Of a stretch of 56,998 nt of DNA, positions 1 through 8,623 are shown one piece after another. The position numbers and the translations under genes are program-made. This DNA comes from Lachnospiraceae bacterium (lineage in GTDB: Bacteria; Bacillota; Clostridia; Lachnospirales; Lachnospiraceae). The DNA lies in assembly GCA_910576385.1 (NCBI GenBank), contig CAJTIR010000025.1, positions 1 to 56,998 on the forward strand, read 5' to 3'. Under the pieces are notes generated by a model that did no database searches, was not told where the DNA came from, and worked only from the letters and a program-made list of their open reading frames with translations. Each line of letters starts with the position of its first letter. The stretch's first letter is position 1.

Positions 1-146
1 TATCCGGCTGCTTCCGAACTGAAGAAGGTGCCAGAGATTATCTGAAAATCATGTCCTACGTTGGTACGGCACATAAGCAGGGATACAATGCTTACGAAGC
101 AATCAAAAATGCAATTTCAGGCCACCCTGATTTCATCTTTGAATAG
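1..146 (+). CDS. IS66-family transposase, C-terminal fragment
   Basis: The open frame enters the window from the left (codons begin at base 3) and stops at 144-146. The last residues read GCFRTEEGARDYLK, then IMSYVGTAHKQGYNAYEAI and ISGHPDFIFE, which match the C-terminal tail typical of IS66 TnpC transposases as I know them. Only about 47 codons are visible, so whether the transposase is intact cannot be judged. It marks the left edge of this accessory region, next to the agr locus. Confidence 0.7.
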   Translation, partial: SGCFRTEEGARDYLKIMSYVGTAHKQGYNAYEAIKNAISGHPDFIFE

Positions 147-180
147 TGTTGGCTCTGAATAGTTACTCCGATTTTAGAAA

Positions 181-819
181 TCATTTTGGCAACTTCTCCA
201 TCAATTCTCCAAGCCGCTCAAACACTTTGTTTACCAGACGTCTCGCTATCACTTCACATCCATTTTTCATATGCACACAAAGTGATATGTTTTGTAACCC
301 ATGTGCACATATAATAGATAGAATCAATAACCTACAATTAAAATACATTGCCCCTAATAAAATGAAAAACTCCAGAACCAAAATGATTCTTGATATATTC
401 CGAAAGGTTTTTATTTCCCTCTCGTCCAAGGGTTTTGTATCACTGTCCATTGGTGCCAATAAAAAAATTACCACAAACGATATCAATTCAATCAAAAAGA
501 CTGCATATCCAGACAAAAAGAGGATTTGATCCATAAAAACGACAACGAGCAATGTTCCCATGGAAAACAACATACACATCCAATCCTTAGATGCATGCCA
601 TCCACCACAATATGAGCGTAATGGGATAAATATCAAACTAAAAGAAATAACCAAAAACATTTTCCCGCTCAAAATTCCTACTATAAGCGTCAAAACGACA
701 TTGATAGACATCTCCACCAAAACAATATATCCATACTTATATACTGCCTTTTGGGATTCGCCTATAATCCCTCTTTCAATCTGTCTTACTGTCAGCCTCT
801 CCGCTAATTTTTCAATCAT
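181..819 (-). CDS. agrB: AgrB-like peptide-processing membrane protease
   Basis: A 212-residue hydrophobic protein with several membrane segments. It begins MIEKLAERLTVRQIERGII and contains the AgrB-type stretch RSYCGGWHA with catalytic His and Cys at about residues 70-75. AgrB proteins cleave the C-terminal tail of the AgrD pre-peptide and form a thiolactone-cyclised autoinducer at the membrane. The start codon overlaps the end of the upstream agrD frame by 8 bases and has a weak ribosome binding site of its own, so translational coupling is likely. The length is normal for the family. Confidence 0.88.
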   Translation of the reverse strand: MIEKLAERLTVRQIERGIIGESQKAVYKYGYIVLVEMSINVVLTLIVGILSGKMFLVISFSLIFIPLRSYCGGWHASKDWMCMLFSMGTLLVVVFMDQILFLSGYAVFLIELISFVVIFLLAPMDSDTKPLDEREIKTFRNISRIILVLEFFILLGAMYFNCRLLILSIICAHGLQNISLCVHMKNGCEVIARRLVNKVFERLGELMEKLPK

Positions 820-982
820 TCTTGCACTTTCGGAGACTTTTAGCTTCCTGTGGAAATTCTGGCTGATGGTAATACCAGCAGCAAGCTGAATTAGCGGTTA
901 CAAATACTGCTGCCAAAGCTAACACACTTCCACATTTTCCCAATAAGTTTCCCAATAAGTTTTTCCATTTTGTCAATTTCAT
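812..982 (-). CDS. agrD: AgrD-like cyclic thiolactone autoinducer pre-peptide
   Basis: A 56-residue peptide. The ATG at 982 is preceded by a strong AAGGAGG; a longer reading from 1033 lacks such a site. It has an amphipathic/hydrophobic leader (MKLTKWKNLLGNLLGKCGS, then LALAAVFV), a core SACCWYYHQPEFP, and a charged tail. By alignment in memory with clostridial AgrD (SAC-LWFT-HQPEEP), the mature ring is expected to be the five residues CCWYY, with thiolactone closure at the first Cys. The second Cys directly after the ring-forming Cys is unusual. It is translated just ahead of agrB. Confidence 0.85.
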   Translation of the reverse strand: MKLTKWKNLLGNLLGKCGSVLALAAVFVTANSACCWYYHQPEFPQEAKSLRKCKND

Positions 983-1100
983 TGTAATTTCCTCCTTGAA
1001 AATATTTTGACATGATTTTATATTTTTCATCATTTACCGTCAATAGCGTTTGCCATTTTTGCAAAATGAGAAGCCGTTTTTGCATCATTTTTTTGCATAC

Positions 1101-1139
1101 AAAAAAAGACTGGTCCTTTTTTATAAAACCAATCTCTTA
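1101..1139 (-). terminator. Rho-independent terminator after the histidine kinase gene
   Basis: Read on the minus strand just after the kinase stop, AAGAGATTGGT pairs with ACCAGTCTT across an A/T-rich loop and is followed by a run of seven T. It separates the kinase/regulator genes from agrD-agrB, suggesting that agrDB has its own promoter or depends on readthrough. Confidence 0.6.
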
Positions 1140-1140
1140 A

Positions 1141-2436
1141 TTATGACACTGTTGATAAAATCAAGACTGCCTCAAAAACATTCTCTTTCGCATTACATAC
1201 AAGTGTCCCTTCACATTTTTCTGCCAACCTCTTAACACTCTGGATTCCTACTCCATGTATTCCATTTTCACCCTTTGTAGATTTCAAATTTTCATCTTCA
1301 TATTGTAACATCCCCGAATACCCATTCACTACCTTTACTACGCAAAATCCATCCACATCCTGCATATACATATATACTTTTATAAATTTTTTATCAATAC
1401 AGGACTTTGCTGCGTAGATGGCATTATCCAATAAATTACCAAGCATACTAATGAAATCTACGGGCGATATACGCTCCACCATAACTCCCGGTTCCACATA
1501 GAACTCTGCGTCAATCCCATATTTTCGTGCTTCTGCATATTTCTCATTCAATATGGCATTCAAAACGGATATGTTTGTAAATATTATCTTTTCATTTTCT
1601 CTTATCTCCTCCGATAACTGCGTTGTCATCTGTAGAATGGATTCCACATCATTTTGTTCAGCATATTTTCTAATTAAGAACAAATGATGTTTTGTATTGT
1701 GAACCAACTCTTTTTGCATTTCATTCATCTGCATCACTTTATTATACAGCATTAAATCAGCTTCCTGCTTTGTAAGTACCAACTGCTGCTCTAATGTTTC
1801 CTCTAATTTTTCAGAATACAAATGGAACGCATAGAATACCACAATATTTCCTACAAACAGAAAACAATATCCTAACAAAACCAGGATTTTCATTCCTTCT
1901 AACAGTACATGATAAGTTCCTGCATAAAAATTAATAATCATGACTGTTATGCTTGCAACCGGAAGGCACAGATATATGAGCAATATTTTTCTGGATATTT
2001 TTGCTTTTACCCTGCCTGTAAATTGAGTAATGAGAATTATAATCAAATACGTTAAAAATTTAATAGCAATCATCTGAAATTCCGTATCTGAAGACTTTTT
2101 ATATGATTCTGCATCAGGCTGAAAAATAAGCATAAACAAAAACTCGCACCCAAATTGAATCACAAACAGAAGTACATAACACAACAGCTTATAACCGTAT
2201 TTACCTTGCAGAATTACCACAACATACAAAAATATCAGAGCCGCTGAAATAAATAGATTGTAGTCTCCATTTCCTAATAAATTCGATACAAACCAAATTC
2301 CGGCAAACATGATATAAAACAGGTATCGCATTTTACTGTCTGCCAATAACTTCTGTTCCTCAAAATAATGTGAGAAAAATAAATACATCAAATAAGTATC
2401 TGCTATACATCCAAATAATAATATCGCAATATTCAT
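1141..2436 (-). CDS. agrC: AgrC-like GHKL sensor histidine kinase
   Basis: A 431-residue protein with about six hydrophobic segments in residues 1-205, a linker helix, then a GHKL kinase core. The phospho-acceptor region reads ELVHNTKHHLFLIRKY (about residues 243-258). The N box is MLGNLLDNAIYAAK and the G box is GENGIHGVGIQSVKRL. This is the AgrC/HPK10 class that senses cyclic peptides at the membrane and phosphorylates a LytTR response regulator. It lies 11 bases downstream of the regulator gene, probably in one transcript. The cognate ligand is presumably the peptide at 812-982. Confidence 0.87.
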   Translation of the reverse strand: MNIAILLFGCIADTYLMYLFFSHYFEEQKLLADSKMRYLFYIMFAGIWFVSNLLGNGDYNLFISAALIFLYVVVILQGKYGYKLLCYVLLFVIQFGCEFLFMLIFQPDAESYKKSSDTEFQMIAIKFLTYLIIILITQFTGRVKAKISRKILLIYLCLPVASITVMIINFYAGTYHVLLEGMKILVLLGYCFLFVGNIVVFYAFHLYSEKLEETLEQQLVLTKQEADLMLYNKVMQMNEMQKELVHNTKHHLFLIRKYAEQNDVESILQMTTQLSEEIRENEKIIFTNISVLNAILNEKYAEARKYGIDAEFYVEPGVMVERISPVDFISMLGNLLDNAIYAAKSCIDKKFIKVYMYMQDVDGFCVVKVVNGYSGMLQYEDENLKSTKGENGIHGVGIQSVKRLAEKCEGTLVCNAKENVFEAVLILSTVS

Positions 2437-2447
2437 ACTACCGTTTC

Positions 2448-3194
2448 CTAATAATCGTATTTTTTGCTCAATAAAGCGGTTAATGCATTTCTGAAATTCT
2501 GCATTTTTGACCTTGATACATTCAGCTCCGTTCCATCCTTAAGTTGAATATAACCCTGAGAAAATAATTTCGTTACATATTTAAGATTGACCAAATAGCT
2601 ATTATGAGCATATTCAAAATGACAATCCTTTAACTCTTTATATAAATCTGCTAACTTTCGTTTGGTATTCACCTGATATTTGAAATCTGATATTCTGTCC
2701 CGGCATAAATGTATAATGCTTCCTGCTTTGCTGTTTTCTATATACATAATATCATCCGAAGCAAGACTGATAAAACTATCGTGATTTCTGCCCATAATAA
2801 CAGGAGCTTTCACAATGGATTGCATCTGTCGAATGATAGCATTCATCTCCATAATCATAACTTGTTCTGTGTAATCTTTTAATAAATAACGAAACGGTGT
2901 CACCTTAAAGGACTCGTCTGTCGGATGACTTACGCCCGAACAAAACACCAAAACTGAATGCGGAAATCTTTCTCGAAATTTCCTAGCTGTAGCATGTCCA
3001 TCCATTTTCTTCATTTGCATATCTAAAATCAGCAAGTCGCAATTTGATAACATATTTAACTGAGCCACAAATTCCTCTCCCGAATAAAATTCTTCAAATG
3101 TGATATCTTCCATATTTATATTGCATTTTAAAATAATTTCTTTCATATAATCAACAAATCTTGAAGCATCATCTACAATCACTATTCGATACAA
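2448..3194 (-). CDS. agrA: AgrA-like LytTR response regulator
   Basis: An N-terminal receiver begins YRIVIVDDAS, with acidic pocket DD and phospho-acceptor Asp in LLILDMQMKKMDG. The C-terminal LytTR DNA-binding domain runs from about residue 140 (ISLASDDIMYIENSKAG). The frame is open from an ATG at 3212, but a TTG at 3194 sits right after GGGAGAGGGAG and directly before YRIVIVDD, so 3194 is preferred, giving about 248 residues. The roughly 165-bp upstream gap (3213-3377) holds AACTGTTAAATGAG and AAATAGTTGCAATG, which could be LytTR half-sites, but this is weak. Confidence 0.85.
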   Translation of the reverse strand: MYRIVIVDDASRFVDYMKEIILKCNINMEDITFEEFYSGEEFVAQLNMLSNCDLLILDMQMKKMDGHATARKFRERFPHSVLVFCSGVSHPTDESFKVTPFRYLLKDYTEQVMIMEMNAIIRQMQSIVKAPVIMGRNHDSFISLASDDIMYIENSKAGSIIHLCRDRISDFKYQVNTKRKLADLYKELKDCHFEYAHNSYLVNLKYVTKLFSQGYIQLKDGTELNVSRSKMQNFRNALTALLSKKYDY

Positions 3195-3377
3195 GGCAAC
3201 TCCCTCTCCCATATAATTTTATCCTTATTGCAATAATATTTCTACTCATTTAACAGTTCCACTTCATTGCAACTATTTATCGTAATCTTAATTGTTATTT
3301 TACCATAGCTATTATTCCAATGCAATTACAAATAAGTAAAAGCTAAAATCTCCACTGAGCATCACTATATTTTCTCT

Positions 3378-5468
3378 TTACCGTTTCTGCATTTTGCTTT
3401 TTTGTATCTTATATTCACAAATCTCACCATAGACCTCACTAATAAAACGATACTTCTTATCAAACTGCATTTCCACTCCCAGCTTCTTTATTATTCCTAA
3501 TAACAGTGTAGTTACATCCTCCATACTTTCCACATATCCCTTAAAATATTCTGCCATTTCCTCTGCACTCATCCTGGTAAAATTCTCTGCACCTATCCCC
3601 TGTTCTTTCATCTGCCCTGCAACATTCTCCACCGCTTTCTCAAAATGCAAATCCTGCACCGCCTTCTGCAATGCCTTTATTTCATCCATATAGCTTCCAA
3701 AATATTTATAATGGTAGCCAATTCTGTTCAGATAAGTATCAAAAGCTTTCTTAACCTCATCATAATCCTTTGCAGGCAGGTGGAAGCGTTCTGCTTTTTC
3801 CCGGTAAGATAATCTTTCATACTCCGCAAAAGAAAGCGGAAGGTCCGAATATTCTGACTGTCCTTGTGGGGCTATTCCTACATCTACTCCCCCTGTACCT
3901 GTAGTGTCCTTATCCATTTCCTCCCCATAGATCTGTTCCGCTATAGCGATAAGCTCTAACATCTGCTCCTGTTCTTTTAAAGAATAAGAAGCTTCTGTCC
4001 ATTTAACCTCCGTATGGGGTGTGTCTTTCTCTGCAAACACATTGTCATAAGATACTTCCGTTGTCTCCCGCAAAGACAGTTCCTCATCCCATTGCCGGCT
4101 TTCTGTTTTTTGTAATTCTTCCTCCTGCCGCTTTTTTCCTACCTTAGAAAACGGATAAAACGGAAAATCTATTTTCTTCCGGTCTATTTCCAGATTATCC
4201 TGAGTCGTCTGATACCGTTCCAGTTCATACAGTACTTTTTTCGCTGCCTCTGCCCTGATCCCCCGGATAATCTTCCTCTCATCATTGCACTTCTTTTTCC
4301 GTTCCTTTAAGATATCCAGCTCCTTCTGGTATTCCAGTCGTTTTATCTGAAAAGCCTGAAAATCTTCCGGTGTTTTACAACGGTATTTTTCTTTTGCAAT
4401 TATGCGGTAAATACTTCTCTGTTTTTCCGAAATCTCCTCTATCTTTTCCTGTAATTCTTCATCATTTTTCTGCACATCCGCCATACTCCCGATATCTTTC
4501 CGGCATAAGTACAGATACTGCTCATGGATACGGTGCATCTCCTGTATTTCCTTATAAAACCTTGCGGAATGTCTGGTAAACCTTTCCTTTTCCGTCATAC
4601 GCAGGCTGAACAACCTGTGATAAAATTTCTTCTGCAATGGTGTCCTTGCCCTGCCCCGCATCCAATCCGGATTACTGCTTTTTATGACAGACACAAAACT
4701 GTCCCCCTGCATTGTCCCTACATACTGTTCCAAATGTTCTTTTGAAAAATAATCTGCCAGCGAATCCAGCCTGCGGTAACGCTTCATCCCTGCCGCCCGG
4801 ACAGCGATATGCACCCCGTTTTTTACTTCATATCCCAACTGACGCAGAAGCCAAATGAAGTGTTCCAAATCCTCTGCCGCATACATGCACAGGCTGGCAT
4901 CACTCATAATCAGGCTGTCAAACCCCTTCTGCCTTTCCCAGTCTTTTCTCTCTAAATTTGTCGGCTCTTTGGCATACTCTGCGGGCATGACCGCCAGACC
5001 ATACTCTTCACACAGTCGGTTTGTAATCGGCTGCATGATATTTTTCCAATCCCCTTTTTTGTACTGGAATTTATAGCCTGTTTCCATATGGACATTGTTA
5101 TATACGATATGCACATGGCAATGCTCCTTGTCATCATGTACCGCATAAACCGCCTCATAATTCTCCTGCAGAAATTCCTGCACAAACTTTTTCCCGATGG
5201 CAAAGGCTGTTCCCGGGCTGGCTTCCCCCTTTTCAAAGGAAATGATGATGTGATAGCCCTGCCTTCCCAGTTCTTTTCCAAAATATTTCTTAGTATCAGC
5301 CATCTGCTCATAAGCACTGACGGCATCCGGCAGACAGTTTACACTTCCCACAAGGGTATTGTCCTGCGTCTTTTCCGGATTGGTGATATAGACGAGGGCA
5401 TGACGTAAATGCTGGGAACGCACACCCTCCTTACTTCCACCAATACTTAAGATTTTTGTAATCGCCAT
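3378..5468 (-). CDS. MOBP-type relaxase/mobilization nuclease
   Basis: A 696-residue protein. The N-terminal 200 residues form a relaxase domain with the conserved metal-binding histidine triad in KEHCHVHIVYNNVH (about residues 113-126). A candidate catalytic Tyr lies in the N-terminal RHALVYITNP segment. The remainder is long, charged and helical, with coiled-coil-like stretches at about 330-450. Such enzymes nick one strand at oriT and stay covalently bound during transfer. It is followed upstream by mobC (start 137 bases away), which usually assists strand opening. No T4SS genes lie nearby, so transfer would need a helper element. Confidence 0.85.
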   Translation of the reverse strand: MAITKILSIGGSKEGVRSQHLRHALVYITNPEKTQDNTLVGSVNCLPDAVSAYEQMADTKKYFGKELGRQGYHIIISFEKGEASPGTAFAIGKKFVQEFLQENYEAVYAVHDDKEHCHVHIVYNNVHMETGYKFQYKKGDWKNIMQPITNRLCEEYGLAVMPAEYAKEPTNLERKDWERQKGFDSLIMSDASLCMYAAEDLEHFIWLLRQLGYEVKNGVHIAVRAAGMKRYRRLDSLADYFSKEHLEQYVGTMQGDSFVSVIKSSNPDWMRGRARTPLQKKFYHRLFSLRMTEKERFTRHSARFYKEIQEMHRIHEQYLYLCRKDIGSMADVQKNDEELQEKIEEISEKQRSIYRIIAKEKYRCKTPEDFQAFQIKRLEYQKELDILKERKKKCNDERKIIRGIRAEAAKKVLYELERYQTTQDNLEIDRKKIDFPFYPFSKVGKKRQEEELQKTESRQWDEELSLRETTEVSYDNVFAEKDTPHTEVKWTEASYSLKEQEQMLELIAIAEQIYGEEMDKDTTGTGGVDVGIAPQGQSEYSDLPLSFAEYERLSYREKAERFHLPAKDYDEVKKAFDTYLNRIGYHYKYFGSYMDEIKALQKAVQDLHFEKAVENVAGQMKEQGIGAENFTRMSAEEMAEYFKGYVESMEDVTTLLLGIIKKLGVEMQFDKKYRFISEVYGEICEYKIQKSKMQKR

Positions 5469-5605
5469 AACGCATCTCCTCTCTGCTTTCCCTGTTTTTA
5501 TATGGCTTTTAATCTACATATTGAATATGGGAAGAATGCCTGTTTTCACATTCTCCCCATGCCCGCTGTGATTAACTGTTCCGTATTGCCATCCTTTCAA
5601 ATGGC

Positions 5606-5932
5606 TTACACTTTACCAACCAGTTCCCGGATTTCCTTCAGACAGTCCCATACTTCCCTCAATTCTGATGACAGGATATACTTGTTGGTGTTTGCCCACT
5701 TCGCTATCTGGTTGATGTTATTGCCAATAGCCGATATTTCCCGGAGAAGTTTTCTCCTGTCTCCTGCGGCATTGCCATCCACCATGCCACCTGTTAAAAG
5801 CAGATGCCTGAAATAGTTTGACATGCTCATCCCCGCCTGTTCTGCCCTCTGCTCCCACAAAGCATGCTCATATAAGCTCAAGCGGATGGAATAGGGCTGT
5901 CTTGCCTCCTGATTTTTCCTTGCCCTTCCCAT
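5606..5932 (-). CDS. mobC: MobC-like relaxosome accessory protein
   Basis: A 108-residue basic protein. Residues 10-50 (YSIRLSLYEHALWEQRAEQA, then SMSNYFRHLLL) look like a ribbon-helix-helix DNA-binding unit. The C-terminal part, ISAIGNNINQIAKWANTN, is the signature of the bacterial MobC mobilization family. It lies upstream of the relaxase in the same direction and downstream of a hairpin-rich non-coding stretch that may be oriT. Confidence 0.82.
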   Translation of the reverse strand: MGRARKNQEARQPYSIRLSLYEHALWEQRAEQAGMSMSNYFRHLLLTGGMVDGNAAGDRRKLLREISAIGNNINQIAKWANTNKYILSSELREVWDCLKEIRELVGKV

Positions 5933-6350
5933 CGCATCCCTCCCCTCTGAAATTTTCTACCGAAGCACTAAACTCCTTTTTTGTCTTACATGTCCTATCC
6001 GCACCATAAAATCTGCCGGGATTTCTCCCTCTTTCCATGACTTTTATTGCTCGGATTGCCAGATACGAAAAACGTACTACGTTTTTCTGACTGGTTAGGG
6101 GACACCCCCTAATACCCCGATAGATGAATAAATATCCATCATTGATTGTCTTACCAATCCGCATTTTGTCCCACTCTCTGTCACACAGCCCCTTCCCTAC
6201 CGGAGTGCATGTGTGACAAAGTGTAAGACAAAGAATACAGTCTGTAAGACAGAAAAATCCCCATCTCTGCCAATATCCCAGCTTCATCTATGCACAGAAC
6301 CATAATGACTTTAATGTTTTCATAAATTTGAATGGCTGTTTGGTACATCC
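5933..6350. other. Gene-free interval with candidate oriT
   Basis: No convincing gene is seen in this 418-base stretch. At 6067-6087 GAAAAACG-TACTA-CGTTTTTC is a perfect 8-bp stem. Directly after it TTAGGGG-ACA-CCCCCTAA (6095-6112) is a second near-perfect inverted repeat next to C-rich sequence. A hairpin followed by a C-rich site just upstream of mobC and the relaxase is the usual layout of a MOBP oriT. The exact nick site cannot be assigned. Confidence 0.45.
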
Positions 6351-6884
6351 TCACAATCCCAGTACATAGGAGAGTGCTTCCTCCGGCATATCCTCTGTTG
6401 CTGCACCTTCTCCCCTGTCTGAAAACATCCCATCTACATCATCCACAATGCTGTCTTTTCTGCCATCCGCAACAGCCTCCTGCCGAGATTCCTGCTTTGC
6501 CATTCCACCCATACCGACATTTTCCAGAACGGAACCCACAACAGAGCCACTCCCCATCATCGGTATAAGCAATTCCAACATCACCGATACCAGCCGTTTG
6601 TCATGTTCTTCTAATGCTTTCAAAATTTCCTCCCGTTCGCTGACCGCCAGCTTCTGCAAGTATTTCTCCATATCCGACTGGAACTGCTCCTGTAACCTGA
6701 TACTCTTTTCCTGTTTCTGATAATCACGCAATGCCGCTTTAATATAAGCCCCGGCACTTCCATACGCATCTCCCGGTACATGACGGCTATGCTGCCGTAT
6801 GGTTTCATACAGTTCCCGTTCTTCTTCCCGGTCAAGGTTCAGGCGGAACGTGATGGATTTCCGAAATTCCTTTCTTCCTGCCAT
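6351..6884 (-). CDS. Putative ParM-partner DNA-binding/adaptor protein
   Basis: About 177 residues starting MAGRKEFRKSITFRLNLDRE. The ATG at 6884 follows AGGGGGCGG and lies 11 bases beyond the ParM-like stop, whereas the longer frame from 6908 would overlap that gene. The N-terminal 70 residues (RKSITFRLN, then GDAYGSAGAYIKAALRDYQ) resemble a ribbon-helix-helix fold. The middle is coiled-coil-like and the end is acidic and low in complexity. Its position right after a ParM-like gene suggests a ParR-type role linking DNA to filaments. No family was recognised with certainty. Confidence 0.55.
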   Translation of the reverse strand: MAGRKEFRKSITFRLNLDREEERELYETIRQHSRHVPGDAYGSAGAYIKAALRDYQKQEKSIRLQEQFQSDMEKYLQKLAVSEREEILKALEEHDKRLVSVMLELLIPMMGSGSVVGSVLENVGMGGMAKQESRQEAVADGRKDSIVDDVDGMFSDRGEGAATEDMPEEALSYVLGL

Positions 6885-6895
6885 ACAACCGCCCC

Positions 6896-7810
6896 CTACC
6901 ATCCGCATTTCTGTTTTGCCAGATATTCATAACCTCTGGCATTTGCCCTTACATCTTCCAGATAACCGATATGCTTTCCTGTCAGTGTGCCGTACCGCTT
7001 CATGACAGAGGCTCCACCGCCAATATACACCACCGGAATCATTTCCAAATCAAAACCCAGTTCCGACAGCTTTGCCTCCATGCCTTTCGCAAAATCCTGA
7101 AGCCTGCTCCGTATCATTTCTTTACAATCCTCCGGCATGGGAGCATCACCTTTCATTATCATTCTGTGTATCTGTTCCTCACTTACCCTGCGGTTGCAAT
7201 TCTGGTAGACGGTACTTTTAATCGTTTCCATACAGGAAATCAATGCCTCCGGTACGGAAGTGCTTTCCCTCTCGATCGGCACATAGCGATTTGTGTGGAT
7301 AATATCAACCGTCTTGCTCCCGATATCCACGCAAAGCATTTCCGGTCCAAACTGCCTGAGCCTATCTGCAACAGCGGCATAGCACTGTGGGAACAGATAC
7401 ACTTCCTGCATACGGATATAGTACTCTTTCCCACAATAACGGTAAGCAATACCTCCCCTGCGTAACAGATAATCCCGGAACTCCTGTTTCTCCTGCCCGA
7501 ACCTAGCAAACGGAAGCCCTGCTGCCACAATCACGTCTGCATCGGATATATGGTAAAAATCCATTTCCTTTGCAATGGCTGCCAGTGTCAGCAGGAAATA
7601 ACACTCATCCTCCGTTTTGGTTCGTTTCATCGGCAACCTTCCCTCTCCTACCTTGTATTGCTTTCCCTGATAAACTAAAGTATTGTTGGTCAATGTTGCC
7701 TCGCCTTTTAATTCCTCCACCCCGTTTTCAAAGATAAAATGCGGTGTCTTCATGGTGCTGAAACCATGGTCTACCGCTGCCAGTAATATATTTTTTCCTT
7801 TCTGATACAT
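6896..7810 (-). CDS. ParM/StbA-like plasmid-segregation actin
   Basis: A 304-residue actin-fold ATPase. The chosen ATG at 7810 follows GGAGGGACTT; the longer open frame to 8029 has no initiation signal. Motifs: phosphate 1 AVDHGFSTMKT near the N-terminus, phosphate 2 CVDIGSKTVDIIH at about residue 175, and adenosine motif VVYIGGGASVMKRY near the C-terminus. Family members polymerise to push plasmid copies apart. Finding one in an integrated element suggests that the excised circle is actively segregated or maintained. Confidence 0.8.
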   Translation of the reverse strand: MYQKGKNILLAAVDHGFSTMKTPHFIFENGVEELKGEATLTNNTLVYQGKQYKVGEGRLPMKRTKTEDECYFLLTLAAIAKEMDFYHISDADVIVAAGLPFARFGQEKQEFRDYLLRRGGIAYRYCGKEYYIRMQEVYLFPQCYAAVADRLRQFGPEMLCVDIGSKTVDIIHTNRYVPIERESTSVPEALISCMETIKSTVYQNCNRRVSEEQIHRMIMKGDAPMPEDCKEMIRSRLQDFAKGMEAKLSELGFDLEMIPVVYIGGGASVMKRYGTLTGKHIGYLEDVRANARGYEYLAKQKCGW

Positions 7811-8121
7811 AAGTCCCTCCATTTCTGTAAGGTTAACAAAGCTAACCTTTGCCTTATTGTGCATAAAGCAATGTTTGTGTCTGCATTGCCATTTATACTG
7901 ATAGGCTTTATTGCATGATTTACTGTTTCGTTTCCACATGAAAAACAGCAGGCTGGTCCGGTCTGCCCTGCTGATGCCGGACAAACCGCCCTGATGCCTC
8001 AAAATTCCCCTACCATTTTCCAGTTGCAAAACCCGGAGGACTATGCTATTTTAGTATTTGCGAGATACTTATGCGAAACCGCATATACATAGTTTCCGGT
8101 TTTGCAGGCTGAAAGTCCTTC
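7811..8121. other. Gene-free interval with a long interrupted inverted repeat
   Basis: About 310 bases without a supported gene. GCAAAACCCGGAGGACTATG (8025-8044) is complementary, with few mismatches, to CATAGTTTCCGGTTTTGC (8090-8107) across 45 bases that include a second small palindrome (ATGCGAAACCGCAT). It could be a leader RNA for the ParM operon, a replication or transfer origin, or an attenuator. Confidence 0.4.
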
Positions 8122-8400
8122 CTATACAGGTGGGACTTTTTCTTTTGTTCCGGCGTTGCTTTCTTTTGCAGTGATACGGACATCCCTTTCTAAATCCACT
8201 GCCGGATTATAAATATCGGCATACCCGTATATCTTGCTCTCAAAGTACTTTCTCGGACATCTCCCCCGGATTGTCAGGAACCCTTGCCCTGCCAGTTCTT
8301 TATTGTACTCCCTGATAATGGCATAGGCTTTTGTTGTCCCAATACCAAGTAGCCGGCAGACTTCCTTTGCGTCCACAAAAGCATCTTTCATTCCGACCAT
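8122..8400 (-). CDS. Excisionase-like winged HTH protein
   Basis: About 92 residues. The ATG at 8400 follows AAGGAGGGG. Residues 5-60 (VDAKEVCRLLGIGTTKAYAI, then IREYNKELAGQGFLTIRGRC and PRKYF) match the DNA-binding Xis/MerR-like family. The Xis-like protein at 19208-19399 is clearly related, sharing the NEEL/NKEL...GF-TI-GR-.RKY pattern. Such proteins direct excision or repress element genes. It precedes the ParM operon on the same strand. Confidence 0.65.
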   Translation of the reverse strand: MVGMKDAFVDAKEVCRLLGIGTTKAYAIIREYNKELAGQGFLTIRGRCPRKYFESKIYGYADIYNPAVDLERDVRITAKESNAGTKEKVPPV

Positions 8401-8623
8401 ACACACCCCTCCTTCCGTTTTTTACTGTTTCCTGATACTTCTTGGCGAAAATACGCAATACATTTTCGTGTTTTGTATTATATTCTCTCCTTAACATTTT
8501 GTCAACACTATTTTTTACAAAATACGCAGTTGACTTTCGTTTTATTTTATGGTATTCTGTTTACAGAACGATAAACCATGCGTTTTATACGCATTTTTTA
8601 TTCGGCTTGAAAGGAGGTTTCGT

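Noticed and set aside
5868-6287. 139-codon open frame on the minus strand overlapping mobC
   Set aside because: It overlaps mobC in another frame, lacks a start signal and covers the hairpin region that looks like oriT.
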